Assembly (NCBI GenBank): GCA_000149265.1 | Contig: CH002963.1 | Location: 163,755-227,754 of the forward strand | Length of the DNA: 64,000 bases | Reading direction: 5' to 3' | Origin: Ciona savignyi | Lineage: Eukaryota > Chordata > Ascidiacea > Phlebobranchia > Cionidae | Part shown: in pieces, positions 25,801 to 36,668 of the stretch | How the letters are laid out: the number at the start of each line of letters is the position of its first letter | Position numbering within the stretch: the first letter of the stretch is position 1 | The notes under the pieces: generated by a model | What the model was told of the DNA's origin: nothing | The model's database searches: none | Seen by the model: the letters and a program-made list of their open reading frames with translations, nothing else | Position numbers and translations under genes: made by a program

Positions 25801-27818
25801 CTGCGGTACCGCCATGTATAGTACCAGGTCTCAAATATGCTGCGACGCGCAGGTAAGAAAAGCTTTTTACATAAATATATTTAAGTGGGAATAACGGAAT
25901 ACATGATATAATATTTATGCTCTGTGAATGGAAAAAGAATCATTATCTCAATCATAATGTCAAATTACCTTGGTAATACATAGGCAAGCGTTCTCACACG
26001 GGTAACCGGAAATATTACAGTATGTTAAACATGGTTCAGGTGAGTGCTATGCCCTATGACACAGCCGATTAGCAAGTGACCAATTTCAAACCTGCAACCT
26101 TTCGGCTAAAAGGTCACAAACCCACCAAGCTATTGGACCAGGCAAAGGTAGCCTTAACCCAGTGAATTCAGAAAGATCTAATAAATATTAGAAGTTGTAC
26201 CAGCCACAAAGCAAACTTCTATAGTCCTAGAAACCCACCAGTAGACACCCTGCCAATTTCCCTATGATCTTCTTATAACAAATGGCATTGTCCAACTTAT
26301 GGGAAAACATGATTACCCAGCATTCTTTTACAATTTTTTTTAATCACAAGATTCTCCCTTGGATAAAATATTGTATTTAAATTTGAAAAAGGGCGACTTA
26401 TGCAGTCTTACGTATCTGCTATTACGCTAGAAGATTTACCCACCATTATAAACCTACACTTTGTTTTATCAATAATTTTGCCCGTAGTATTTTACCTATA
26501 TATTTTTATAAATATACAGCGCCCTATAACTAGCCGAATTGTTAAAGATATCCTTGCTGAAATGTGGAAAGCAAGCAATTAGTAAATAAACGGTTACAAA
26601 ACAACATCAATTGTAGACACCTTACAATTTTCAAGATTCTCTTCTTATAACGATTTGTCGTTATCCAACTTATGGGGGTTTTTCTCACAAGATTTGCTCT
26701 GAAAAATATATTTTTTATATTTGAAAAGGGTGACTTGTGTAATCTTACATTTCTACTTTTACGCGATACGATCCGCTACAAGAGGTCTTAATTTTGCATG
26801 CAATATTTTACCAATACATTTTATAAACACACAAGAATAGTACTATATACATTTACCGACTTTTATACAAAATAACGGTCCTAGTGAAGAGCCCATAATG
26901 GGTTCGAAACTTGGCTCGATAAAAAAAAACAAAAAAAACACGCAAGAATAAATTTGAAATAATTCCCAGGACGGATCAGAACCCATCTTGTACCCATTGG
27001 AGCGATACGGGGCACAAAGTGCATGTTGTGGAGCTATGCTTTTCAACTCAACCAACCAATTTTGCTGTGAAGGACGACTTACACCGAAAACTTTCACGGA
27101 AAGCGATTGCTGTGCTGGTCGGATTTACAACCGAGAAGAACATATCTGCTGCGATAATGCGTTACAGGCCGTATGTATATAGTTTAGTTTATTTTTTGTT
27201 TTCACGATGAAAACGCGAAGCAGGACTATTGATAAAAATTTGGAAAATGGGAAAATACGGCAAAAGGAAAGTCGTTAGAACACGTCTAAAAAGCAATATA
27301 TTATTAAAATTTGGTATAATTAGACGTGGCTGCTAAACCCAAATAAAATATGACCTACTCGGATAATAATATTTGTATTTTGTAGGGGTCACAGCACAGG
27401 CATACGCTATAGAACAGGGAAGGGTACACTTTTTTAATCAGGAGCCAAAATTATTTAATTCTTACAAGCCAAAAGCTGGTTTTCCTTAGTTTAACAGCTA
27501 AAACACATTTTGTCACCCCTTATTATAACCGGTCGAACATAATATGTTACAAGCTAAGAGGTCCTACCCCTAAGCGTCACCATTCGGTGAATAATCGCAA
27601 ATGATTCTAACATATTAACTTGTATCACTAGCCTAAATTTAACAGCTAAAATACATTTCCCCCCTTTTTCCCTTTTCCCGTAGATCGGACCCAACGTTCC
27701 TTGGAGCAGGGCAGATTGCTGTGGTGGAGAATGTATGTACAAAGGTCCACAAAGCTGCTGCAATGGTCGGATTTACATGTCGCAGGCGCGGAGTAACTTG
27801 ACCTGCGAAATTTTTTAA
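13828..27818 (+). CDS. galaxin-like secreted cysteine-rich protein, 14 exons
   Basis: Coral galaxins are extracellular proteins of the skeletal matrix; galaxin-like proteins in non-calcifying animals have no settled role. Exons: 13828-13903, 14060-14179, 14872-14947, 16603-16792, 17299-17502, 18291-18461, 19396-19549, 19957-20080, 21556-21668, 22662-22827, 24714-24886, 25686-25852, 26970-27170, 27684-27818 (TAA). All junctions are GT-AG and every phase closes, giving 2070 nt and 689 aa. Residues 1-20 are a signal peptide (MYKIALLLFCLLVF start). The rest is an array of di-cysteine units of the form CCG-x-Y-x(n)-CC-x-G; I count 39 Cys-Cys pairs, with no TM segment. The start is the only ATG ahead of the signal sequence and lies just after a TTTGCAG acceptor that could take a spliced leader. 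Introns hold SINEs, a hAT-like MITE, minisatellites and a LINE fragment. A 100-base gap of N lies in intron 2 and does not touch an exon. Confidence 0.9.
14539..14638. other. assembly gap, 100 N
   Basis: Exactly 100 undetermined bases inside the second intron of the galaxin-like gene, flanked by SINE-like sequence (AACCCAGTGGAAATA before, ACATTGCAATATCTTTGGTAAC after). A SINE body was probably collapsed here. ORFs running through the N block are artefacts. Confidence 0.95.
15125..15480 (+). repeat. MITE-like repeat (family R4), internally deleted
   Basis: Begins AATGGCCTATAACCAATTAA and ends TAATTAGTTAAACGCCTCCT, matching the longer copies at 52.8-55.7 kb but lacking about 100 bp after TGTTTGTGCATC. 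It lies in intron 3 of the galaxin-like gene. Confidence 0.65.
15565..15947. mobile_element. hAT-like MITE with 8-bp target duplication
   Basis: A 383-bp block is bounded by inverted ends sharing GTATGGAAAGTACG and flanked by the direct repeat ATGTTGCG (15557-15564 and 15948-15955). Subterminal motifs TGCACACTCGAG and TGTGCACACTTG occur several times in both orientations, as is common in hAT elements. The 118-codon minus-strand ORF across it is unsupported. Confidence 0.75.
16143..16440 (+). repeat. Cics-1-like SINE, near full length
   Basis: Plus-strand copy from the tRNA-like head (TAGGTCTAACGGTTAAATAC, then GGTTGCAGGTGCGAAACTGG) through the body to the ATCCTTTCC tail, in intron 3 of the galaxin-like gene. 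Confidence 0.8.
17937..18217 (-). repeat. Cics-1-like SINE, near full length
   Basis: Antisense copy in intron 5 of the galaxin-like gene. The tail (GGGATATTTATGTTTATCCC on the plus strand) comes first and the head ends near CCAAACCAGTCGGTCG. Confidence 0.8.
18600..18960 (+). mobile_element. non-LTR retrotransposon 3' fragment
   Basis: An ORF at 18654-18899 (81 codons) carries CPFCQEEDKTPLHYVGHCP, a C-x2-C-x(n)-H-x4-C pattern like the cysteine/histidine cluster found after the reverse transcriptase domain in many LINEs. Further downstream, CCTAAATTCCTGGTCCCGGT recurs in part at about 24580-24640, so it may be the shared 3' end of the family. No RT core is present; this is a 5'-truncated dead copy in intron 6 of the galaxin-like gene. 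Confidence 0.65.
19690..19915 (+). repeat. SINE fragment with tandemly amplified 22-bp tail piece
   Basis: A 5'-truncated Cics-1-like copy (TTGAGCAAGGCACTTAACGT onward) reaches the ACACACTGCAATAGCT motif, which then repeats about five times as AACACACTGCAATAGCTCTA. The usual 3' tail is missing. It lies in intron 7 of the galaxin-like gene. Confidence 0.75.
20960..21500 (+). repeat. degenerate tandem array derived from a SINE tail
   Basis: The stretch is made of about ten diverged units of roughly 50-60 bp with the pattern GTAATCTGACGATTGCCCGT, GTGATAACGCTCCCTTACGT and ATTCGCAAG. These motifs match the part of the Cics-1-like SINE between its box-like body and its tail. A smaller run of the same kind occurs at about 7990-8065. 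Intron 8 of the galaxin-like gene contains it. Confidence 0.65.
22334..22580 (+). repeat. Cics-1-like SINE
   Basis: Sense copy with a clean head (AGTCTGGCGGTTAAGTGCGT, GGTTGCAGGTGCGAAACTGG) and an internal deletion after GGGCAAGGCAGACATTGCC; it ends TATCCTATCC. It lies in intron 9 of the galaxin-like gene. Confidence 0.8.
23216..23640 (+). repeat. minisatellite, about 50-bp unit
   Basis: Around eight units of ACACACACATAAACACATAC then ATATGGGCAATATACATACA and TATGGACAAA. Because the unit lacks stops in several frames, it yields long false ORFs on both strands (up to 229 codons, ICMYIAHMYVFMCV-type repeats). It lies in intron 10 of the galaxin-like gene. Confidence 0.9.
25525..25645 (+). repeat. 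short tandem repeat, about 30-bp unit
   Basis: Four imperfect units of CCCAAAATTGTCACC with AAAATTCTTTA spacers, just upstream of exon 12 of the galaxin-like gene. Confidence 0.6.
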
Positions 27819-27899
27819 TCAAAATATATTGTCAATTGAATATTATTACTTGTTTTATGGTTATGGTTGAATATTCGACTTGCCAATGCAATTGTATGG

Positions 27900-27905
27900 A
27901 ATAAA
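27900..27905 (+). promoter_or_regulatory. polyadenylation signal of galaxin-like gene
   Basis: AATAAA, 82 bases after the stop codon of the galaxin-like gene. It is the first canonical signal downstream. Confidence 0.7.
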
Positions 27906-29412
27906 CGATTTCCGAAAACGCAACAAAGCTTTCTATGACGTCATAATTGTTTTATTAATTTATCGTCGTTCACTTCCAATGACGTTTCACAACTTTACAC
28001 ACCAAGAATTTCATAGAAACAGTTGAAACTTTATTCAGTATAGATTGGGATATTCATCTTTCAACGGGCAATACTAAAAGGAGGGAAAGCGGGAAGAAGG
28101 GAAGGAGGGAAACTGCTTACCAAAACTATGGAAATTAATTTTAACCCTTTCCTAAACGCTAATCTCAACCCCGGAACTAACCCTAACGTGATTGGAAATA
28201 TTGTTCAACCTATTAAACCACTAAGTCCTAGCGACATCCGCTAAGTGCATAAAGCCCAAGAAACCATCTAGGAAGGTATGTCTCGAACTCACCACTATTC
28301 GGCTGGCGACCAGGTTTGCTGCGTATAAACTGAATCATCCGCCCTAGTTCAGTTGCAGAAGGACCACGGATTGGCAGTAAGAGCTATTTAACAACACGCT
28401 GTTATGGCCGAATGGACCGTCCTAGATTCGAAACTTGGCTTCAAATAAAAAAATGATTTCGTTAACATGTACGGTGGCCAATTGGTTAACGCAACTGATA
28501 CATGTACCAACTTCTATACACAACGGTCTTAGTGAAAAGCCCATCGTGGGTTGGAAATTTTTGTTAAAAAGTGGGAAAAATCAATTGCAAAGTTTCCTAA
28601 CAGTGTACAAAAAACGAAGGCCGTGTCGTGAATAACCATCGCTCTGCGATGGGTCGTATATGTATAGATATAAATGGGAAGACGTGTCATCACGTGTGGA
28701 ATGAAAAATCACCATCAAGGTATTCATAATAACTTGAGAGGGAATTCATAGATTTATTTACTGACACAAAACTTTCCCAAAATCCTTCTGTAAAGCAAAG
28801 GTAAACAACAAGAAAAATATTAAAATTGTGGTTTTAATCTGACAAGAGCATAATACTAAATAAATGCCAAAAATAAATGTAAGATGACTTTATTGATTAA
28901 ACAATCACTATTACTCATTTTGTGAGAATATCTTAAAACGTTTGCAGGTAGTTTAACACCTGTTTCCTGTTTCACCGATATCTATAAAAAGATCTGTCAA
29001 TGTGTTGTAACAACTACTGTATTTCGAATGTTTTTTTGGGAAAATATAACAATACATGTAGTTGGTATCTTCATAGCGCACAAACGAAATGAAAAAACTC
29101 AAAATCCGATAGATTGTTTGTCTATATATTAAATACCGTAATTTAAGCTATAAATAGCATGGAACCATATAACTAGTTTATCATAAGCTGCTAGGCAAGA
29201 GAAGAGTTCGTAAGACCGTCTAATATCGCCTTGGGCATAGACGTTCCGACTTGTAAATACCACATCTTGCGTTTTGTGCGTTGTCCGATGAAGTGCGTTG
29301 AATAAATCGTGTATTTCACAAGAGGCTTAACTATAGCGAATATGCAATAGTTAAGAATGTAGAACTGTATGGGAGAATTACCCAATTAGCTAAGCGTCGT
29401 TTGCTTTAAAAT
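27906..29412. other. intergenic region between galaxin-like and CUB genes
   Basis: No coding signal. It contains a stretch at about 28120-28200 (CTAATCTCAACCCCGGAACT) related to the middle of the small MITE at 57.2-57.4 kb, a diverged SINE around 28200-28330 and a tRNA-like SINE copy at about 28465-28575. Confidence 0.6.
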
Positions 29413-32400
29413 ATGAAGTTTAAAATAGAAACCAGTTTACTGGTTGTGGTGCTATGTGCCACTGTTGTAAACCCCCAGAGACGAAGAAACAACAACAGAA
29501 ATCGACCAAATCGGAACAGGGTGACCGTAGCACCCACAGGTAAGTTTGTAATATGTAATAATGATAAAAAAGCTAAGTTTTTGGCCGAAAAACTGGCTTA
29601 GTAATGGACTAAATATGAGTTACTATACCCGATGTACAAATGTCCACTCTTTTTTTAAAGACAGTAACTTAATGCCCTGTTCTGTTGCTTTGCTTACAAA
29701 ATACTTTCTACTTCTCATTTTGTTTTCAATAGTAGTTATTTCATGGTCTGTTCCGCTGCTTTTCTTAACAAAATACTTCTTTATTAAATGTCATCAAATA
29801 AGACTGCTGTATATGAAAATGTGTCTGTAAACATAGTATAAAGATCTAAATTACTTGTGTTAAATTTATTGACAATAGTTGGTGGAAAATGGCGACCAAG
29901 ACAGCCGACAAGAACACGTACAACCAATAGAAGACCATCAACCGTAAATAGGTAGGCTATGGCTAATATTTTATCATGTATCTATGTTTTACACAAGTAA
30001 GGTCATTTTTTTACTATACATCTATGTTTTAAACAATTAAGATTATATTTTTTATGTATTTATCTTTTTAAAAAAAGTAAGACCATTATTTTAAATAATA
30101 TGTTATGTTTGTAGGACGATGTTATGTTTGTACGAATTTTGTTTTTTTCGTGCAAGTTTCGAATCCAAGGACTATATCAGTTTTTATGATTTATGTAACC
30201 CATCGCGCCAACCATTCGGCTACAAATGACTGTTCAAGCTCGATAAATTGTTCAACCCGTATATTGCAGACGACCACAAGTCCCACGTCCAACTGGAGAG
30301 CTCATAACTCCACCTTCTAGAAGAATGGAAGGTGAAGCCGCACTCCAGGAGCCTTCATGTAAGCCATCAATATATCCAGCCTCTTGCCTTATTCCTAGCC
30401 GGCCCTCAGTCACAATATGGTAGGATCGAAACCAATCGCTAACTAGTTGGTTGCATTTAGGAAATTTGGCAGACGTTTCCCGAACTCAGTGATTTAACAG
30501 AACAAAATTTACATTAGTATCTTTAATATAAACCATACAATAGTATCTGTGTGACCCAATTGTAAGCACTCGGTAATCTGATGAATGTCCTTGTTATAAC
30601 GCCTACTGCGTTCTACCGTTACCGTGTGTGTTATTCTAGAATCTAGATGGTTGTGTTCTTGTGCAACACACTTAGCGGACATTGCCTGAACCCAGTCGAT
30701 GAGTGAGTTATTGTATACCAAAACGAAAAATAATACCTCAATCCTACACAACACGCTAGATTCAGTAACCCAACGATGGATGTGACGAAATATTACGATT
30801 ACCGGTACGCGTAATTCGTACCCTGTAAAATTTACAAGGTAACCTGACGATTGCGCCTATGGTAATTATTTTGCCTTTTCCCTTTAACGTGGCACAATAA
30901 AAAATAATTTATATCCTATCCTTTCCTTCACTTTGGATGTTATAAACTTGGGTCGTAATCTTGTGAACGTCTTCCAGGGGTACATTGCTTGCATAATATG
31001 GAGATAACATCGAACTGGGCGATGATAAACAACCAGGGATATCCGAGTGCTATTGTTGGTCAAATGCAGTGTTCCTGGATGTAAGTTTATCAGGTTTATC
31101 TTATATTCCTTATATTTTATTTTTTTGGCATTTAACACACTGAAACAAATAAGGCACTTAACGGACATTGCCTGAACGCAGCGGATTATTAGGTTCTACC
31201 AAATTAAAAAAAGGCTCAATCATACACAACACACTGAAATAGCTCTCGACAGTGGGCGCGAGGTGATCTGACGATTGCCCGTGTGTTACCCCTTGGTTTT
31301 CCCATTCACGGGGATAAACATGAATATCCTATCCTAACTCCTGCAACCCTTATCCTCCAAAGGTAAACATCATGCTTTAAAACGTACTGTGTTCATAAAA
31401 TCCCAATAAAATATCTACTGACTAAGCCAACCGGTCTGAACCACATGATAGACAGTGTAGTGTTGTGACTGTAAAAGCCCCTATTGCGATTACTTGTTAT
31501 ACGATGTCTATGTAATATCCCGGATGTTAGTTTATCAAACGTGGTCTTTAATATTCTAATACTTGCCATAGCGAGCGTATGGTACTTAATAAATTAACTG
31601 GAGTGTTCTAAATATTTCGTGAGCGTGAAACGATCAATAAGACACACAACACCACCGGGATGAATCGACCAGATACTATTTTACATCCAGTTTTTACGGA
31701 GCACGGAACACGCGGATCCGGATCTCATTCATCGACATTGATCTGCAACCCGGAGAAGCCGGGAGGTGCGGAACTCAGTTTGTGGATGTGATTGACCTTC
31801 AGTATGATAAGAGCCAAGGAAGGTTTTGTGGAAGTGACGTACCAGGAGATTACGTAACCGTGTGTACGTAATATGCTGTCGTAAATATTCATTATCATCA
31901 TTATTGCATGTAAATAATGATGGAGTAATCTGGCTGGTTAACTAAGTGGTAGCTCGTTAGACATTCAGCCGGATGATTATGAGTTCGAAACCTCCCCCTT
32001 GCTAGTTTGCTGTGCATACTGCAATTGTCTTTAACCAGATGGATTAATGAACTAATATTAAATACTATAATACTTTCGGTAATCATAGGTTTAGTCAAAT
32101 TGTAAAACTGTTTGTCCATTGTCATTTTGACGGTCACCATTGACATAAGTACCTTGATGTATGCCTTCCTTTAAGAACCTAACCATAATCTTGTTTGATA
32201 CATCAGCAAATCGGTTGAGGTTGGATATTCAAGGTGACACAACCATCATTCCGCACAAAGGATTCCGAGCTTTTGTGAGGTCCGTCCCACTGACAACCAC
32301 ACCCGGGATGAGACGTGAGTATGATAAAATCAACATACTACAATACGATAAACCTTTACGATAAACTGGGTATAACCCCATGGCTAATTATCTGATTACG

Positions 32401-35400
32401 TTGTAAAAATGGAACTTAACTGACATTGCCTAACCCAGTGGATTAATGGGTTCTACCAAATAGAAGGAACGTGTATATAGTAGGCATATACAACACACTG
32501 CAATAGCTTCGGTAACTGGTCGATGGGTGCGATGTGATCTGACGATTGCCCGTGTGTTAATCCCTTGGATTTCCCATTCACGAGAATTTTTATGTTTTTA
32601 TTGGAAGAGCAAAGATCTTATATTCGGACATAAATTGTGCTGTTCAAGATTAAATGGCCCGACCGGTTAGTCTGGTGGTTTAGTGCGATGGCTTTTAACT
32701 GAAAGGTTTTAATTCATAACTGGTCGTTAGCAGGTCAGTTGTGTTCTTGGGCAAGGCACTTAACGGACATAGCCTGAACTCAGCGGATTAATGGGTTCTA
32801 CCAAATTAAAGATCGTGTTAATCATACACAACACATTGCAATAGCTCCGGTTACCCGACGGTTGGCGCGAGGTGATCTAACGATTGCTCGTGCGTTAACC
32901 CCATTGGTTTTCCCATCGACGGGAAAAACATGAATATTCTGTCCTATCCTACTTGCTTGTGAATTATCTGTCAACATAATGTATCGAAACTCATAATGTA
33001 TCGACACTTGAAAACCACCAATCTAAACCAATTATGCGTGTTACTCACTTGTACGTGTCAACGGCCTAATTAAAATTTCATTTGATATTACAGAACGAAG
33101 TTTGAAATACCACGGCTCAATAACAACTACAACAAGACGGCCCACAACTCGACGGTAACCTGCATTTAAATTAAAATGAAATCATATGTTGTGCATCTAT
33201 CATTATACTGATCGACTATATGGTGGAATATAGCAATTACTAATTTTAATTGACTATGAGGTTTTATAGTATTTATACAGGATAAAGTATTCTTATATAT
33301 TCTTATAACATTGGTGGGTACACTTACGGTAGCTAAGAATAATTTCATTTGTGAGATTATAGTTCCAACCGTCGGGTTTGTGAACTGTTTCGGTGTACTG
33401 TTTACGATAGAGACAATATTATACAGTATTTAGTTTTAATACACCGCGCTCAATCAACTACGTTCGTTATATATTTCAGAAACTTTAGGATAATTAGTTC
33501 AATTTAGTTTAAATTTCATATAATGCAAAGTATGGAAGCAAATTGGTAGCGACTGGTTTCGATTCATCTCCAACATGTTCATCTATTTAAACCAGTAGTT
33601 CTCATTTTTTTTGACCTGGTGGCATACTCAAGACCAATTACGAACGCGAACGGGCGCACCTTGCATAGGAAGTGTACGGTCGTGTGGCCGAATGGTTAAC
33701 GCGACCGATACATATACCTACTCCTATACAAAAACGTTCTTAGTAACGAGCCCACCATGGTATGGGTTCGAAACTTGGCTCGGTAAAAAAAAAATTACTT
33801 AAAGAGTTACAATGGAAAAGAACAAACTAGACACTAACCATTTAGTAGTTTATGATCATATGCACCTTCTGTCGTGTGGCGCACCATTTAAGGGACACTG
33901 ATTTAAGCTAAAGCAGCGGTTAAAATATTTCAGACCAGTTTTACGACGGTCATCTCCTGCTCCGATAATTCCCCGACAACCCATCAATAGAAGAACACCT
34001 GTATATCTTAGACCCACAAATAACGTGAATATTTATGGCCCTAACAACCAACCTCAACAAATAGGTGAGTTTTGTGAGTCAACAAAGCTATAACGGCACA
34101 GGGAGGCAACAAACTAAATGTTTGTTTGACACCTTATTTTTTTTTGGAGTATCTTCTTGCTCTTTTACATTTTGATTTTAGATTTTCAATTATCGCCACA
34201 TATATATTTCAGCATATATTTAACATTTTGTGATATTTTTTTAATTATGGTAAACACTCTTTGTAAAAAAACGATTACACAGCATTGATTCTTTAAAAAT
34301 ATTGCAATATTTACCCAGCGAATACAAAGGGCATTCTTTAGGTCTGGAGTGGTTTCGAATATTGGCCCGATTTAAATATATATTTTGTTCAGAAATACCG
34401 GTTCAGCAATCTTCACCAAATATTGGGATCTACGTAGCAGTTGGGATCCTATGCTTTCTCATTGTTCTTATGGGGCTTGGATTCGTTTTTAGAAAGTAAG
34501 ATGTTGCCAATAAACAATATATTCAAAATTTCTGTATACAAGTTGTAGAAATGTGTATATTTTTTAACGCACACTCAAATAGTTTCGGTAAGTCCTGCCG
34601 AATTACTTGGTATAAGTTAATGATCCGCCTCTCACCCGAAGAAGGATATTTTTAATATAACGATCAAATAACTAAAGGACGACTCATTTACAGCATACTT
34701 TAATAGCTCCGGTAATCAAATCGTGGTCATGCATTAATCTCAAGACTGACTGTGTATTCACGCTCCTTGCTTTTCCCCATCAAGGGATAAACACAAGTAT
34801 TATGTTCTCATTCAGAAACTCATTTTAATTTTCTTTTAAAGAAAACTCCGAGAGAAATACAACACTTTCATGGGTAGTCAACCTCCATCGGACGAAAATG
34901 CAAACAAAACAGAATCGACATATGTTTCTGGAGATAAGCTGTCTCTCCCCGGGTATTCCCCCAGTGCGTCACCAAGATACCCACGAAGAAAGAGCGGATG
35001 TGGCTGCAGTAGAAGCGTGACCTTTGAAGGTGAGATTGGATTGCTCATGTTTGTCCTTATATCGAACAAATATCGTAATTGCCACCATTACCATCTTAGC
35101 ACCTTGTGTTGTAAGCGATTGAATGGTTGAGTTACTGAATGGTTAAAACGACCGATACATATACCGATTTAAATACAAAAACGGTCTTACTGACAAGCTA
35201 ATCATGGGTTTGAAACTTAGCTCAAAAAAGTATTGTATATGATTGAGAATTTCCTTTTTTTTTCAGTGTATATACCCTAACATTATTATTTTACTGGGTA
35301 TGTGGTATTTGCTAAGTACCTTGCCCAAGAACATCCGCGTGCTAGCGGTTGGTTTCGATTCAACAACCTTACGACTAACAGTATGGCGGGCTATAACATG

Positions 35401-36616
35401 AGGTAAACGGGAATATTTCTACAGACGAAATGGAGGAAGAAAGCAGGAGCACCAATGCCTACAGTTACGACCCATACGCGAAATCAAGCTCCGTGTACGA
35501 CTCTCAAACTGATGGATTAGATGCTGGGTCATGCAAGTTTGATCAGTATGATTACTTTAGAAGGTATGCAAGTAATGTACTGTTTCATACTTTTAATTGC
35601 GGTTGCGCGGTTTGCTTGAAGCCTGTCGCTTGTACTAGACGAGGAAGTTTTGCATCGGGCAAGGTTCCAAACAATAATGGGATTGTCCCTTAGGATCTTT
35701 TCATTGATGTATCGGTCCCTTTAACCATTAGGCCAAATGACCGTACAGCATTATTAGTTGTAGTAGGTGGGACAACTTTTTAACGTTACTGAATTGCAGT
35801 TCAGATGGAATACTCAATTGAGCTTTAAAAACTTAAAAATGTAAAACTGTTATCCACAAAGTTATAAGCTTAAGTTTTCAAAGCTCAATTGAGTAATCCG
35901 AATAATTAGCCAGACCGATTCATGCAAATCATGTCGTTAAAAAAAAACAGTAAAAAAATAAGTGTAAAATTGTAATTCACAAAGGTAAGCTTTGACTGTT
36001 TTTTAAATGTGACATGATTTGCATGAATTGGTCTATCTAATTATTTAACCACACGACCATTCAGTCAATCGGGCTTGCTGAGGTAAGGTGATTACTAATA
36101 ATAATATACTATTAAAAAGTAACAAAGTAAAATTTAAATTTAATGCATTTCAGTCGATGCCCCGAAGACGATACCATCTCTATGCAGTCTTTCCATTCAG
36201 TTCGATCAACAAACCGACATCCTGATCATGTTAGCTTTAAAATGCGCAAGCTTGAAGAAATGAACAACTATGTTCTCAGTCAGGAAGAGAATCCGTACGG
36301 CGTAGTTGAGTCTTACCATCCGGAACCGATATACAGCACACATATAGATCAAATGCCTCCTGCCTACTATTCCCCGGCAATTGCACAACAACACGTAAGG
36401 CCAAATTACGAGTTATTACAGCAACACAGTCAAGAGGCTGCAATGATGATGCAGCAACTCCAGCAAATAAGGCCAGCTCACAGCGTCAATGATTTGAGCC
36501 TCGGGCACGCTACCAAACCACAAGAGATACAAAGGGCATCGTCAATGGCAAAATTGCCGGTGGAAAGCGACTTCTTGAAACGTCATATTGAGAGACGACA
36601 GAGTTTTCGTTTGTAA
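29413..36616 (+). CDS. CUB-domain type I membrane protein, 12 exons
   Basis: Exons: 29413-29539, 29879-29951, 30270-30331 (or to 30358), 30978-31080, 31691-31863, 32207-32314, 33094-33154, 33934-34064, 34393-34495, 34842-35029, 35425-35563, 36154-36616 (TAA). All phases close, giving 576 aa, or 585 with the longer exon 3. Order along the protein: signal peptide (LLVVVLCATVV core); a very Arg/Asn/Pro-rich stretch to about residue 88; one CUB domain at about 90-205, with ITSNW, QCSWI, the RCGTQFVDVIDLQY core, GRFCGSDVP and the GFRAFVRSV end; an Arg/Thr/Pro-rich stalk; a TM helix at about 290-312 ending FVFRK; then about 260 cytoplasmic residues. The tail has a GCGCS motif, many tyrosines (YSYDPYAKSSSVYDSQ, FDQYDYF) and Gln-rich segments. 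CUB domains usually bind proteins or glycans outside the cell. The tail could recruit SH2 or PTB partners, which is inference. No orthologue is recognised. Confidence 0.88.
31149..31346 (+). repeat. Cics-1-like SINE, 5'-truncated
   Basis: Starts inside the body (AAGGCACTTAACGGACATTG) and runs to the complete tail (GGGATAAACATGAATATCCT), in intron 4 of the CUB gene. Confidence 0.75.
32404..32600 (+). repeat. Cics-1-like SINE, 5'-truncated
   Basis: Body to tail only, in intron 6 of the CUB gene, immediately upstream of a second and fuller copy in the same direction. Confidence 0.7.
32658..32955 (+). repeat. Cics-1-like SINE, near full length
   Basis: Head CCGACCGGTTAGTCTGGTGG through GCAATAGCTCCGGTTACCCG to the CTGTCCTATCC tail, in intron 6 of the CUB gene. 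The two SINEs in tandem make this intron longer than its neighbours. Confidence 0.8.
33672..33793 (+). repeat. tRNA-like SINE (GGCCGAATGGTTAACGCG family)
   Basis: One of the cleanest copies: ACGGTCGTGTGGCCGAATGG with box A, CGATACATATACC, then ATGGGTTCGAAACTTGGCTC with box B, ending in an A-run. The head resembles a class II (Ser/Leu-type) tRNA. It lies in intron 7 of the CUB gene. Confidence 0.75.
35118..35230 (+). repeat. tRNA-like SINE, diverged
   Basis: TTGAATGGTTGAGTTACTGAATGG at the head is rearranged, but GACCGATACATATACCGATT, ACAAAAACGGTCTTACTGAC and GGGTTTGAAACTTAGCTC are recognisable. It lies in intron 10 of the CUB gene. Confidence 0.55.
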
Positions 36617-36662
36617 TACACTCGTGTAGCAACAAACGATGCTATAATATATTGCTGGTTGA

Positions 36663-36668
36663 AATAAA
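36663..36668 (+). promoter_or_regulatory. polyadenylation signal of CUB gene
   Basis: AATAAA, 47 bases after the stop codon of the CUB gene. Confidence 0.75.

Noticed and set aside
33672-33793. tRNA gene candidates (box A and box B present)
   Set aside because: No cloverleaf stems, a non-tRNA insert and A-run tail, and many dispersed copies: a tRNA-derived SINE family.
34302-34499. ORF starting at 34302 over the TM segment
   Set aside because: Only 34393-34495 is exon; the part before the TTGTTCAG acceptor is intron.
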